Below are positions 19,560 through 31,336 of a stretch of 64,000 nt of DNA, piece after piece (positions within the stretch are counted from its first letter, which is position 1; every line of letters starts with the position of its first letter). The DNA comes from Arsenophonus sp052174135. Its GTDB lineage: Bacteria; Pseudomonadota; Gammaproteobacteria; Enterobacterales; Enterobacteriaceae. The DNA lies in assembly GCA_052174135.1 (NCBI GenBank), contig JBQMRZ010000027.1, positions 124,001 through 188,000 of the forward strand. Reading direction: 5' to 3'. The notes under the pieces were generated by a model, which was not told where the DNA came from, did not search any database, and saw nothing but the letters and a program-made list of their open reading frames with translations. The position numbers and the translations under genes are program-made.

Positions 19560-21209
19560 CTAATGTTGTTTATCAATCAATAAAGTTTCCATTAAATCAA
19601 GATCTAATAGTAATGTTTGCATGGTTTCATTATTTATCTCTTTTGTTGCGCGTAAATGATATAATTCTGCTCTTTCTGCCCGTAACGCTGTTAAACGAAA
19701 ACGGCGTTCTAAATCTTCTATCAACAAATTATGATCTATTTCATCCTTACCAACAGTTCTACGACGAAGGTAACCAGTAACACGCGAAGCAATCTCACTA
19801 ATAATTTCAGGATCTAACATTTCTTGAACATCATTAGAAAGGCGTTCTTCCATCTTATTTATACTTACAATAGCTACTTCTGCCATAGCCGCTCTTGCCA
19901 TTCTTATTTCATTAATATTTGCTAATTTATCACATACTTTAAAATTATACAATAAAATTGGTAATGCAAGTACACCAATAAAAATTGATAACATGATTAC
20001 ACCTGTTGCAATAAAAATTAATTGATAACGCGCGGGAAAGGGTGTCCCATCAGTAAGAAATAACGGTATAGAAAGAACACCTGCTAATGTGATTGCTCCA
20101 CGTATTCCAGAAAATGAAGCTAACCATAATTCACGATATGTATAAAAAGCAAACTGTAAGGGCCGTTTTTTTAATAAAAGTCGACTAAATTTTTTCATTA
20201 GCCATAACCAACTAAATCTTAGGAATAATAAAGCGGTATAAATAATAAAAACAGTGATAAACAGCATCCAAGTTTCAATACTTGGATCAAGTTTAGCTTG
20301 AATAACAGAGTTCTCCAGTATACCAGGTAACTGTAAACCAAGCATAACAAAAACTAAACCATTAAAAACAAACTCAAGCATCGACCATATATTATCCGAT
20401 CTTAACCGCATAGCTAATGGTGCATTACGAATAACACCAGCTTTAGTAATTGTCATACCAGAAGATACGGCCGATAAAATACCTGAAAAACCAATATGTT
20501 CAGCAATAAGATATGCAGCAAAAGGTAATAGTAACATTAAAATCATTTGAGTTGCCGAATCATCATTACTCCAGCGGCTCATAATGCGAAGTGATTTGCT
20601 ATAAATCCAGGTCACTGTAATACCACTCAATAAACCACCAATAGCAACTTTAAAAAACTCAAACGTAACACCAGATATAGTAAAAATCATGGTTCCCATA
20701 GCAATGGCGACAGAAAATTTTAATGCAACCAAGCCGGAAGCATCATTCATAAGCGCTTCTCCAACTAATATATTCATCATTCGCTTTGGTATTCGATCTC
20801 TACCAACAATCGAAGAAAGTGCAACAGCATCAGTAGGAGAAAGAACCGCTGCCAAAGAAAAAGCTGCAACAAGAGGAATACTAGGTAACAGCCAATAGAT
20901 CACATAACCTATTCCAACTACTGTTACTAAAACTAAACCTAAAACTAAAATGAAAATTTCACGCCAATTTTGGAAAAATTCACGTGTTGGAGTTTTCCAG
21001 CCATCAACAAATAATAACGGTGGAATCAACAAAACTAAAAAAAGCTCTGGATCAAAATTAACATGTAAACCAAAGTGTGGCCATGCTAATAATGCCCCTA
21101 TCGCAATTTGCATAATAGGAAGGGGTATACGAAAGGGAATAACTTTTGTAACTACACCTGATACTGAAGCCACCAAAATCAAAAAGAGAATGGTAAAAAA
21201 TATTTCCAT
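19560..21209 (-). CDS. yjcE: Sodium/proton antiporter, CPA1/NhaP type (YjcE)
   Basis: The protein has 549 residues, exactly the length of E. coli YjcE, and aligns throughout. About 12 membrane segments occupy residues 1-420. They include PTDAVALSSIVG and the ion-site motif GEALMNDASGLV; later come HIGFSGILSAVSSGM and SGIRGAITLAGVLSIP. A soluble helical tail (about 430-549) contains LERRFRLTALRAERAELYHLRAT. It probably exchanges Na+ (or K+) for H+ across the inner membrane; the exact ion is not known from sequence. It lies on the ssb side of the block, as in E. coli, but the genes between yjcE and ssb are gone. Confidence 0.93.
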   Translation of the reverse strand: MEIFFTILFLILVASVSGVVTKVIPFRIPLPIMQIAIGALLAWPHFGLHVNFDPELFLVLLIPPLLFVDGWKTPTREFFQNWREIFILVLGLVLVTVVGIGYVIYWLLPSIPLVAAFSLAAVLSPTDAVALSSIVGRDRIPKRMMNILVGEALMNDASGLVALKFSVAIAMGTMIFTISGVTFEFFKVAIGGLLSGITVTWIYSKSLRIMSRWSNDDSATQMILMLLLPFAAYLIAEHIGFSGILSAVSSGMTITKAGVIRNAPLAMRLRSDNIWSMLEFVFNGLVFVMLGLQLPGILENSVIQAKLDPSIETWMLFITVFIIYTALLFLRFSWLWLMKKFSRLLLKKRPLQFAFYTYRELWLASFSGIRGAITLAGVLSIPLFLTDGTPFPARYQLIFIATGVIMLSIFIGVLALPILLYNFKVCDKLANINEIRMARAAMAEVAIVSINKMEERLSNDVQEMLDPEIISEIASRVTGYLRRRTVGKDEIDHNLLIEDLERRFRLTALRAERAELYHLRATKEINNETMQTLLLDLDLMETLLIDKQH

Positions 21210-24200
21210 ATTATCTCCTTACTGATAAATCTTGGTTATAAACTAAGTAAAATTATATTTTTCTTAATAGATACTGATAAAATACAAAACTATACTATAG
21301 AAAAATAAATTAACTAATCACAAAAAATGCGGTATTTTTGTTGTTTTTATTCTTAATTATAAATTATTAATAGAAAAATTTACCTTTAAATTTTAAAACA
21401 TATTAGTTAATGTTATATTTCATTTTATTTGTTAATTAAATATTAATAATTTTAAATTTAATATAGGTAATTTGTTGATATATAAAATAATTTTCTTAGA
21501 TGTACTAAGAATAATAACACTAAATTAAACTATAATTTAAATATTATAAAATATACAAAAAAAATCTTGATAAATTATCTAACTTTATTGCTATATTTCA
21601 AAAATTATTCAATTTATAATTCAATGATAATTTAAATATAAAATATTTTTATTCATTGTGTAAAAATTAAATATAATATTTCTCTATTTAAATAATATAA
21701 TTATATTAAAATTAAGCATTTATATTATAGACAATAGGTTTATATAAAAAAATAAAAATTTTAAATACAAAATTGTTTAGTAAATTTTATAAAATAATCA
21801 AGCATTCTAAATTATAGAATTTATCATCAGTATTTCACTATTATAAAAGTGAATTTAACATGTTTATTTATTTTTTTTGTTGATTTTATTATTTTTTAAT
21901 TAAAAATTAAAAAATAATTTAGCTCCATAAATAGAGAGTAATTTATTTTTAATAAAAAATGATTTTATTTATATAAATATTTATAAATCTAAAATAAAAA
22001 AATAACTAACATTTGTGATAATATAAAATATTTAAAATTAATTATTTTTTAAAAAAAATAATGTTTTATATATAAATAATTATTTAATTTAATTAAAAAT
22101 ATATTTGAGTTAATTAACTGATTTTATTTTAAAGTAAAAATAAATAATAATTACTTATATAAAATATATATAAAAATGTTGTTGTGTTCTTTCTTTTTTT
22201 TATTTAGCTAATATTGATTTTGGTTTTAATTTAAGCTTTTAAAAGTGATATAAATTATAGTTTTAGTATTAAAGAAACTATTTATGAAAATTTAATTTAA
22301 TAAAAATAACATTATTGAATTCTTATTAAATTATTTTCATTATCCCATTTTATTTTTATATTAAATTATTGTGTTATTTATTTTTAAATTTTATTTATAT
22401 GTGAATATGATATATTCAAAATTAATTTTTATTTTATTTTTTTTTAAATTCATTTAATTTGATTTTTTATTTTTTTATTTTATTTATTCACTATTTTTTA
22501 TTGTTGTACTTAGAGACACTAACTTAGATTTATATCAGTTGTTAATTATACTGCTATACTATAATAATGATATATTTACTTTTATCAATTTAATTATAAA
22601 AAATTTATTTATGTATATAAGTTCTTAAACTTAATTGAAAAAATCATTTTTTAATTAACTATATTATAACTGACATAATGCTATTATTAGTATTTTATTC
22701 TATTTTTAATTTATTAAAAAACGCCTCTCAATATACAATGCATTGTTACTTTTTTTGGATTACGATTATTTTTATAATACCTTTAAATTAAAATTAATTT
22801 GTAATTAATTTTAATTTCTCATAATAGTTACGAATTATCTAAAATTTTATTTTAGATATAAATATTATTTAATTTTTATGTTTCAATTAAAATATTCATA
22901 AGAAAATATTTTTTATATTTTTTAAAAAAATACTTCTTTTTATCTTTCTACTATAGTTAAATTTTATCTTTATTTTTTTTTTAGAAGCCATAGTAGAGTA
23001 TTCTAAAATCATTAAATAATTTTAGAATTATTTAATCTATCAAAGATATTAAAGAGACTCCAGTAACATACTGAATTCAATAAATCATGTTATCACAAGA
23101 ATTTATATCTTTTGATATGTACAACTCAACCTTTTAATATATTTATTAGTATGTTTTTTTTAAACTTCAAGCAATCATAACTTCTAACCATTCGCATTAA
23201 ATAGAATAGTTAAATTTTAATTTATTTAGTTTTTTCTATCATTTAATAGCAAATATACTATTTTGACACAATAAATTAAGGCATCAAAATAAATAAAAAT
23301 ATTTTCCTAATTTTTTAGAAAAATTATCGATTTTCACCTTAAAAAAAATTAAGCTTAAATATTTTTTTTATAATGCTCTTTCTTTCTTCTAAAAAGAAAT
23401 CTAAATTTTAAAAAAAGTCATCAATAAAATAGTTATTTATTAGTAAACAATCTAGTTAATATGGTTTTTAAATAATTTATAAAACAATTAATTAATATTA
23501 AATCTGTTCAACTAAAACTCTAATTTTAAGATTAATAATAATATAATTATATTTTCTATAAAATTGATTAAATTAAATTTACTATTTAAACTTAAGACAT
23601 TCATTATTACCTAGTTTTAAAATTAATAATTTTATTGTTAACTCTATCAAAAAATATTTTTTGTTACTATTTAACAATTTTTTTTATTTTATTTACTTTA
23701 TCATAAAATTAAGTAGCGTAAATAATTTTAAGATTTTTCTTTTACACTCAACAATAATTAAATTAAGTTTAACTTAATTTTTATTAAATTAGGTGCGATA
23801 TACCAAATTATTCATTTGAATTTAATTATAAACTAAATATAATAAATGAATATAATTAATTGGTGAATTTTAAAAAAAACATGTTTGTATATATTCATTT
23901 AATTTTAATATGATATAAATAGATATTTTTTTAAGATAAATTATCCAAATGAACTTTAGTTTTATTTCTTTATATCCAAAATAATTGGTGTTATACATTT
24001 ATTAGTTTAAGATATTAAAATTAATATCTTCATTGTTAAATGAATATTTTATAAATTGAATTAAAAAATATTTTTATAAAACACAAAATTTTATCAAAAT
24101 TAATATTCACTATTTTATATAAAACTAAAAAATCACCATTAATCTATATTAATATAAAAAATAAACTTATACATATTAAAAAAAAGATCTTTATTACATA

Positions 24201-25181
24201 AATCTATATATCTATAATTTTTATTATACTATTTTAGTAGATTTTGTTAAAATAAAAAATTCAAATTATTTTTTTATATTATTTACTATTTTTAATTGGA
24301 ATGAAAAATTCCATTCACTATTAATATTAACTATACAGTAAGCACTCTTAAAAACTACTAATATATATCATGCGAATTTTAATTTTTTTTCAATATTATT
24401 TGAAATTTCATAACCTATTTAATCAAATGAAATAGTAAGTACATTTAATAATAAAATACGTTTAAATAAATAAAACAAAATATTTATTTTCTCTTTTTTG
24501 TTAAATAATTTTGAAAAACCCTTTATTGTAATAGATAAGCTCGTGTATTACCAAAAATTTTTAATAAAATATATACACCTTTTATTGGGGGTTTATTTTC
24601 TTTTTTTGATTAAATTATTTTATTTTTTTTAATCCACATATAATATCCTTTTATGAAAAAAAATTTATCCTTTAATAAATATTAAGGAGAAATAAAGAAT
24701 TTTTTTATATATATAATATTTAAAATCATTAAAAAATATTTTTTACTTTTTTTTATAAACAACTATGCAAATTATAAAGGAACAACTTTTTCCTTATGCA
24801 CTAAATTAATAACAGAATAAACTATAAAATAAAAAGAACTTCTGTAAAGCTTTATTGCTATAATTAATATTTTACGATTTATAAAATTTAAATAATTTAT
24901 CGCAAGTAATTTCTTATAAAAAATATCTTTCCTTAATTTATACTAGTAATAGATATCTAATTATTAATATGTTTTATACTGATGAATATATTATATTAAA
25001 AATAATAATTATTCTTAAAATAAACATATTATCTTTAATACAGCTTAGCTTATAACGCATATTAATAATTTTTAATTAATTAATATTTTTATAGAAAAAA
25101 ATAATAATTTAGTTTCAATTCACTAAGTTATAACTAATTTTGTTTTTTTAAAAAAAAACAAAAAAATATCCTTAATAACGC
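21210..25181. other. 4-kb spacer with no recognisable gene
   Basis: Almost pure A/T with stops in every frame. E. coli has soxR/soxS, yjcC and yjcB between yjcE and ssb; I could not match any of them. The only GC-richer patch is around 24,515-24,590, with AACCC near 24,515 and GGGGGTTT near 24,585. I see no RNA gene there. Confidence 0.45.
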
Positions 25182-25706
25182 TTAAAATGGAATTTCATCA
25201 TCGAAATCCATTGTTGGTTCAGTGGATGAAGCCTTTTTATTTTTATCGGAATAAGAAGAAAGAGCTGATAAATTATTATTAAATTTCTTACTTTGTTGAG
25301 ACTGCTCTAGGTCACCACGTGCTAGATTATTTTGTAACACACCTTCTTGTGAATTACCCCTTGAACCTAACATTTGCATCGTACCAGAAATATTTACAAT
25401 AACTTCGGTTGAATAGCGATCTAAGCCATTTTGATCTTGCCATTTACGAGTTTGTAATGAACCTTCGATATAAACTTGTGATCCTTTACGCAAATATTCA
25501 CCTGCCACTTCCGCTAATTTTCCAAAAATTACAATTCTGTGCCATTCTGTTTTTTCCCGCATTTCACCACATTGTTTATCTCGCCAACTGTCAGAAGTTG
25601 CTAAACTAAGATTAGCAACTGCACCACCATTTGCCATATAACGAATTTCAGGATCTTGTCCTAAATTACCAATAAGTATAACTTTATTAACGCCTTTGCT
25701 GGCCAT
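25182..25706 (-). CDS. ssb: Single-stranded DNA-binding protein SSB
   Basis: The protein has 174 residues (E. coli 178). The N-terminal OB fold (1-112) begins MASKGVNKVILIGNLGQDPE and includes EKTEWHRIVIFGKLAEVA and YLRKGSQVYIEG. The flexible linker has lost its Gly-rich character and is now Ser/Asn/Gln-rich, as expected under AT bias. The acidic tip MDFDDEIPF, which binds repair and replication partners, is conserved. It is divergent from uvrA across 281 bp. The start has a clear AGGAGT ribosome binding site. Confidence 0.97.
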   Translation of the reverse strand: MASKGVNKVILIGNLGQDPEIRYMANGGAVANLSLATSDSWRDKQCGEMREKTEWHRIVIFGKLAEVAGEYLRKGSQVYIEGSLQTRKWQDQNGLDRYSTEVIVNISGTMQMLGSRGNSQEGVLQNNLARGDLEQSQQSKKFNNNLSALSSYSDKNKKASSTEPTMDFDDEIPF

Positions 25707-25987
25707 TCAATACTCCTAATAAATTAATTTTTAGTATAAATTTAAATATTCTTATTATTTTAACATGTGAATATTCTTATGAATATAAAAAAAAACTTTT
25801 TTAAATTAAAATTTGAAAATATCTTAAAAATTATACTGCAATATTGCTAATCTTTTAAGATTGATTATTAAATTATAAAATATGATTAATAGTACTTTAA
25901 AGTGCTATATATTCATAGAATAAAAATTATGTAATAATAAAACATTTCATTTACTATTTGAATATATTTTCATTCGGGATCTGATAT
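25707..25987. promoter_or_regulatory. Divergent ssb/uvrA promoter region without a visible LexA box
   Basis: In E. coli this interval carries SOS operators of the form CTGT-N8-ACAG. I find no such pair here. The stretch ATATTTTCATTCGGGATC just before uvrA resembles the E. coli sequence ATATTCATTCAGGTC without its CTG half. CGGGA at about 25976-25980 may serve as the uvrA ribosome binding site. No promoter hexamer can be assigned with confidence in such A/T-rich DNA. Confidence 0.35.
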
Positions 25988-28822
25988 ATGGATAAGATTG
26001 AAATCAGAGGTGCACGCACCCATAATTTAAAAAATATCAATTTAATTATTCCTCGTGATAAATTAATTATTATTACTGGATTATCAGGTTCAGGAAAATC
26101 TTCACTTGCATTTGATACCTTATATGCAGAAGGTCAACGCCGTTATGTTGAATCATTGTCTGCTTATGCAAGACAATTTTTATCTTTAATGGAGAAACCA
26201 GAAGTTGATCATATTGAAGGATTATCACCAGCCATTTCAATTGAACAGAAATCAACTTCACATAATCCACGCTCAACAGTGGGTACTATTACTGAAATTA
26301 ATGATTATTTACGTTTACTATTTGCTCGTGTTGGAGAACCTCGGTGTCCTGATCATGATACTCCATTAGCCGCTCAAACAATTTCTCAAATGGTTGATAA
26401 CGTTTTGATTCTACCAGAAGGTAAATGGCTAATGTTATTAGCTCCAATAGTTAAAAAACGTAAAGGTGAACATATTAAGATAATAGATAATTTATTAACT
26501 CAAGGTTATACACGCGCTCGTATCGATGGTAAAATTTGCGATTTATCTGATCCACCTAAATTAGACTTGCATAAAAAACATACTATTGAAGTTATCATTG
26601 ACCGCTTTAAGGTTCGTGCCAATCTTACGCAACGCCTGGTAGAATCATTTGAAACTACTCTTAAATTATCAGGAGGTACTGCTATTATTACTGACATGAA
26701 TAACGACAAAACCGATGAATTAGTTTTTTCCTCTAATTTTGCCTGCCAAATCTGTGGTTATAGCATCAATGAATTAGAGCCGCGTTTATTTTCCTTTAAT
26801 AATCCAGCAGGTGCTTGTAGTTCTTGTGATGGACTTGGTGTACAACAATTTTTTGATCCAGATCGAGTAATTCAAAACAAAGAAATTTCTTTAGCAAACG
26901 GAGCAATACGCGGTTGGGATCGACGTAATTTTTATTATTTCCAAATGTTACTATCATTAGCTAAATACTATAAGTTTGATGTTGAAGCTACATTTAAATC
27001 TTTAGATCCAGTAATTAAACAGGTAATCTTATATGGCTCTGGTGAAGAAGCACTTGAATTTAAGTATCAAAATGATCAAAACGATATTACCGTAACATAT
27101 CATCCTTTTGAAGGAGTGATTCATAATATAGAACGGCGTTACAAAGAAACAGAATCAATAGCAGTGCGAGAAGAATTAGCAAAATATATTAATAATCGAT
27201 CATGTATCGCTTGTAATGGTTCTCGTTTACGACAAGAAGCTCGTTATGTATTTATTGAAAACACTCCACTATCTGAAATTTCAGATTTTAGTATCGGCCA
27301 TGCATTAATATTTTTTCAAAAATTACAGCTTAGCGGTCAGCGTGCTAAAATTGCTGAAAAAATTTTAAAAGAAATTAAGAATCGATTGAAATTTTTAGTA
27401 AACGTTGGATTAAATTATTTAACTTTATCTCGTGCAGCAGAAACATTATCTGGTGGTGAAGCACAACGTATTAGGTTAGCGAGTCAAATTGGTGCTGGTT
27501 TAGTTGGCGTTATGTATGTCTTAGATGAACCTTCAATTGGCTTGCATCAACGAGATAATGATAAATTGTTAAAGACTTTGCTGCATTTACGTAATTTAGG
27601 TAATACAGTTATTGTGGTCGAACATGACGAAGATGCAATTCGTACTGCTGATCATATTATTGACGTTGGTCCTGGAGCGGGTATATATGGAGGGCGCATC
27701 GTTGCTCAAGGTAACCTAAATGATATTGTTGGTAATCCAAATTCATTAACTGGCAAATATCTTAGCGGTGAGCGTAAGATCAATATCCCACAAAAACGAG
27801 TCCCCATTAATGCAGAGAAAACCTTGAAACTTATTGGTGCAAAAGGTAATAACTTAAAAAATGTAACGCTAGAATTACCAGTTGGCTTATTTATCTGTAT
27901 TACCGGTGTTTCTGGATCAGGTAAATCAACTTTAATTAATGATACATTATTTTCTATTGCTCAACGAAAATTAAATAAAGCTACCAATGCTATTCCTGCA
28001 CCTTATAGCGATATTGAGGGATTACAATTCTTTGATAAAGTTATTGATATTAATCAAAGTCCTATTGGTAGAACACCTCGATCAAATCCAGCTACATATA
28101 TTGGTCTGTTTACACCAATTCGTGAATTATTTGCTGCTGTACCCGAATCCCGTTCCAGAGGGCATTCACTTGGGCGATTCAGTTTTAATCTTAAAGGTGG
28201 GCGTTGCGAGGCGTGTCAAGGTGACGGCATGATTAAAGTTGAAATGCATTTTTTACCCGATATCTATGTTCCTTGTGATCATTGTAAAGGAAAACGCTAT
28301 AATCGTGAAACTTTAGAAATAAAATATAAAGGAAAAAATATTCATGAAGTATTAGAAATGACTACCGAAGAAGCCTATCAATATTTTTTAGCTGTTCCAA
28401 CATTAGCTCGTAAATTAAAAACATTAATCGATGTTGGGCTTTCCTATATTAGTTTAGGGCAATCTGCAACAACTTTATCAGGTGGAGAAGCTCAACGAGT
28501 TAAATTATCTCGCGAACTTTCTAAACGAAGTACTGGTCAAACACTTTATATTTTAGACGAACCAACTACTGGTTTACATTTTTCTGACATTCAACAACTT
28601 TTGAATGTATTACATCAACTCCGTGATCAAGGAAATACTATTGTTATTATTGAGCATAATTTAGATGTGATTAAGACAGCAGATTGGATTGTTGATCTTG
28701 GTCCAGAAGGCGGCACTGGTGGTGGCGAAATTTTATTTACAGGTACACCCGAAAAAATTATAAAATGTAAACAATCACATACTGGTAAGTTTTTAAAACA
28801 AATCCTAAAACGCGGTTATTGA
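25988..28822 (+). CDS. uvrA: Excinuclease ABC subunit UvrA
   Basis: The protein has 944 residues (E. coli 940) and aligns without large gaps. It recognises damage in nucleotide excision repair as a dimer that loads UvrB. Both ABC modules are complete: Walker A GLSGSGKS (31-38) and GVSGSGKST in the second half, signature LSGGEAQRIRLA and LSGGEAQRVKLS, and Walker B YVLDEPSIGLH and YILDEPTTGLH. Zinc-binding Cys pairs CQICG/CSSCD, CIAC and CEAC/CDHC are present. It is a large gene to keep in such a reduced region. uvrB and uvrC are not in the window. Confidence 0.98.
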   Translation: MDKIEIRGARTHNLKNINLIIPRDKLIIITGLSGSGKSSLAFDTLYAEGQRRYVESLSAYARQFLSLMEKPEVDHIEGLSPAISIEQKSTSHNPRSTVGTITEINDYLRLLFARVGEPRCPDHDTPLAAQTISQMVDNVLILPEGKWLMLLAPIVKKRKGEHIKIIDNLLTQGYTRARIDGKICDLSDPPKLDLHKKHTIEVIIDRFKVRANLTQRLVESFETTLKLSGGTAIITDMNNDKTDELVFSSNFACQICGYSINELEPRLFSFNNPAGACSSCDGLGVQQFFDPDRVIQNKEISLANGAIRGWDRRNFYYFQMLLSLAKYYKFDVEATFKSLDPVIKQVILYGSGEEALEFKYQNDQNDITVTYHPFEGVIHNIERRYKETESIAVREELAKYINNRSCIACNGSRLRQEARYVFIENTPLSEISDFSIGHALIFFQKLQLSGQRAKIAEKILKEIKNRLKFLVNVGLNYLTLSRAAETLSGGEAQRIRLASQIGAGLVGVMYVLDEPSIGLHQRDNDKLLKTLLHLRNLGNTVIVVEHDEDAIRTADHIIDVGPGAGIYGGRIVAQGNLNDIVGNPNSLTGKYLSGERKINIPQKRVPINAEKTLKLIGAKGNNLKNVTLELPVGLFICITGVSGSGKSTLINDTLFSIAQRKLNKATNAIPAPYSDIEGLQFFDKVIDINQSPIGRTPRSNPATYIGLFTPIRELFAAVPESRSRGHSLGRFSFNLKGGRCEACQGDGMIKVEMHFLPDIYVPCDHCKGKRYNRETLEIKYKGKNIHEVLEMTTEEAYQYFLAVPTLARKLKTLIDVGLSYISLGQSATTLSGGEAQRVKLSRELSKRSTGQTLYILDEPTTGLHFSDIQQLLNVLHQLRDQGNTIVIIEHNLDVIKTADWIVDLGPEGGTGGGEILFTGTPEKIIKCKQSHTGKFLKQILKRGY

Positions 28823-29159
28823 TATAAATACTATTAATATGAATGATAATCAAATAAAAATTAAATTTTTATAGCTATATTTATAATTTGTATTTGATTT
28901 CAATAATCAAGTTAGTTTTTTTTTAAAAAATAATTTTGAAATTAAAAAATAAATAGTTAAGAAAATTTTTTTTAATCAAATAATTTGTCTTAATATATAA
29001 AATGTAAGTAAAGTTATTAAGTCAATTAAAAATTTAAATTTAATAAATAATATGTAATAATTAATGTTTAATGAAATTTTTTAATAAAAAGTTTTTTATC
29101 TAAAATAATTTTATTTTTAATAAATAATAGATTATTCAATAATTAATATTATTGATAAT

Positions 29160-30200
29160 AACTAAATTTAATTAATGATATATTAATTAAATGGTTAAAC
29201 AATACATTTAATACTTTATTTATTAGAAGATTTATGCTATATAATTCCTCTTTAGCTATTAGATAGATTTAAAATCTATCATAGAATTTTAATGCAATTT
29301 AAGCTAGATTTCATTAAAATAATTCATATGTTAATTTTTAATTATCAAAATATTCATTTATATAATTTTATTAATTTTTAAGAAAATTGACAAAAATATT
29401 TTCTTTATAACTTATATATGGATTAATAAGATTTCAAAAAAATAAATTATTTATAAATATAAATAATCCTGACTAAATCATAATTAAAATAATATAAATA
29501 TTATCATTTATACCCTTAATAAGCACTTAATTTTATATAAAAAATAGGTTTCTTTCTTTTATTACTTCGTTTATTCAAAAATATTATTATTGTAGCATTA
29601 AATTCAAAGTTAATTGAATAATAGCGACCCAATCTTAATATATTAAGAAGGTGATATTCTAAAAATTATTTAAAAACTGTTAGTTTTTAACAAACTTTAT
29701 CTATTTATTTTCTATATTAAAATATAACTAATGATGAAAATTAATTTCTTAATCTTATTCGGATAAATAGACAATTTTTAGAATAAAATTATTATAAATA
29801 AATTTTAATTAATAAAACAATAATATAGAACAATCTATAAACTATTAACAAGATTAAGTAATTAATAACTTATTTTTTATAATTCGTCATTATTTTGCCA
29901 ATAAATTATTAATATTAAAACTAATTTTTAATTATTAATAGATAATTATCTAGTCTTTATACCAAAAAAATAAATAGAAATCCTTATAACTATAATTAAT
30001 TAAATTAAATTTTAAATCTATAATTAATTCAAAAATTTATATTATCATCTTTTTAAAAATAACAGTAAATTTAAAAGTTAATTTTATTTTTAAAAAAAAT
30101 ATTAAAAATAAAGATCAATAATTTAATAAATTTAGTTTAAAAATATCAATATTTAAAAGTAATTAAAACATAGTGTTACTATTATTTTTATTTTTCATTA
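29160..30200 (-). pseudogene. tyrB: Fossil tyrB (aromatic aminotransferase)
   Basis: E. coli has tyrB just after alr on the same strand. Reverse-strand codons at 29226-29289 read RF(stop)IYLIAKEELYSINL, matching EFGVYLIASGRMCVAGLN near the TyrB C-terminus. Around 29590-29640 they read GRYYSINFEFNATII, matching RRNYSSPPNFGAQVV. Order, strand and length (about 1 kb) fit. AspC is a close paralogue, so the tyrB call rests on position. The gene is dead. Confidence 0.7.
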
Positions 30201-30217
30201 AAAGATCCATTTTAAAT

Positions 30218-31303
30218 CTATTCGTTTATGTATTCCATTGTTACCCGCGAGGTTAACTTTGATAGTAGTTCATAATTACTAACTCCAGTATATGTTGCTA
30301 TTTCTTCAATAGGTAACGGATCCCCCCATATAATTACTTCATCACCAACTTTATCATTAGTTTCAATCCCCAAATCTACTGACATCATATCCATTGAAAT
30401 TCTACCAACAATAGAAACTTTTCGTCCATTTATTATCACTGGAGTACCTGATGGAGCATTACCTGGGTAACCATCACCATAACCAATCGCGACTACACCA
30501 AGATTAGTATCTCGTTTGCTAATCCAAGTTTCACCATAACCGACTGGTTCTCCAATTTTATGTTGACGAATAGCGATTAAATTAGATTTAAGTGTCATTG
30601 CTGGTAAAAGACCAAAATCTTTTCCTTTTTTATTTTCACACGGGGAAACACCGTATATCATAATGCCTGGACGCACACAACTAAAATGTGATGTTTTCCA
30701 TAATAAAATACCGGCTGACGCTGCGATTGATTTTTCACCTGGTTTATCTTTTATAAAAGCATTAAAACGAGCTAATTGCTGATTTGTAGCAATTGGTAAC
30801 CATGGTTTATTTGCGCAACTAAAATGACTCATAATATTAATAGGTTTTTGGATATTTTGACATTTCATTAAACGAGTATAAAGTTTTGGTGCCTCTTCAA
30901 ATCTAAATCCCAACCTGTGCATACCAGTATCAACTTTCATCCAAACTTTTATCGGTTTCTTTAATTTAATTTCTTCTAAAATTTCAAGTTGCTCAATATT
31001 TTGAATAACAATATTAATTGTATGCTTAGTGATAATAGTTAATGTATCTAAATCAAAAAAACCTTCTAATAATAAAATAGGTTTTTTTATTCGATTTTTA
31101 CGTAATTCTATTGCTTCATTAATACGGGTGACCCCAAAACTATCAACAAGATCTTTAATTATATGCGCTGTTTTTAATAAACCATGTCCATAAGCATTAG
31201 CTTTAACAACAGCAATTATTCGACTATTTGGCGCAATTTCTCGAACTCGTTGTAAATTATGGCGCAAAATCTGACAGTGAATAATAGCTGTTACCGCTTT
31301 CAT
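30218..31303 (-). CDS. alr: Alanine racemase, biosynthetic
   Basis: The protein has 361 residues (E. coli 359). It is a fold-type III PLP enzyme converting L-Ala to D-Ala for peptidoglycan. The PLP lysine is K34 in VVKANAYGHG. Other conserved parts are VWMKVDTGMHRLGF, MSHFSCAN, the catalytic-Tyr region EPVGYGETW and GRISMDMMSVDLG. I prefer the ATG at 31303 over the one 12 nt earlier because GGAG lies 6 nt upstream and MKAVTAI aligns with the E. coli start. It lies 33 bp after dnaB, the E. coli arrangement, so it is probably cotranscribed. Confidence 0.96.
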   Translation of the reverse strand: MKAVTAIIHCQILRHNLQRVREIAPNSRIIAVVKANAYGHGLLKTAHIIKDLVDSFGVTRINEAIELRKNRIKKPILLLEGFFDLDTLTIITKHTINIVIQNIEQLEILEEIKLKKPIKVWMKVDTGMHRLGFRFEEAPKLYTRLMKCQNIQKPINIMSHFSCANKPWLPIATNQQLARFNAFIKDKPGEKSIAASAGILLWKTSHFSCVRPGIMIYGVSPCENKKGKDFGLLPAMTLKSNLIAIRQHKIGEPVGYGETWISKRDTNLGVVAIGYGDGYPGNAPSGTPVIINGRKVSIVGRISMDMMSVDLGIETNDKVGDEVIIWGDPLPIEEIATYTGVSNYELLSKLTSRVTMEYINE

Positions 31304-31336
31304 TTTATTCTCCATATTAAAATTAAATAGCTAAAA

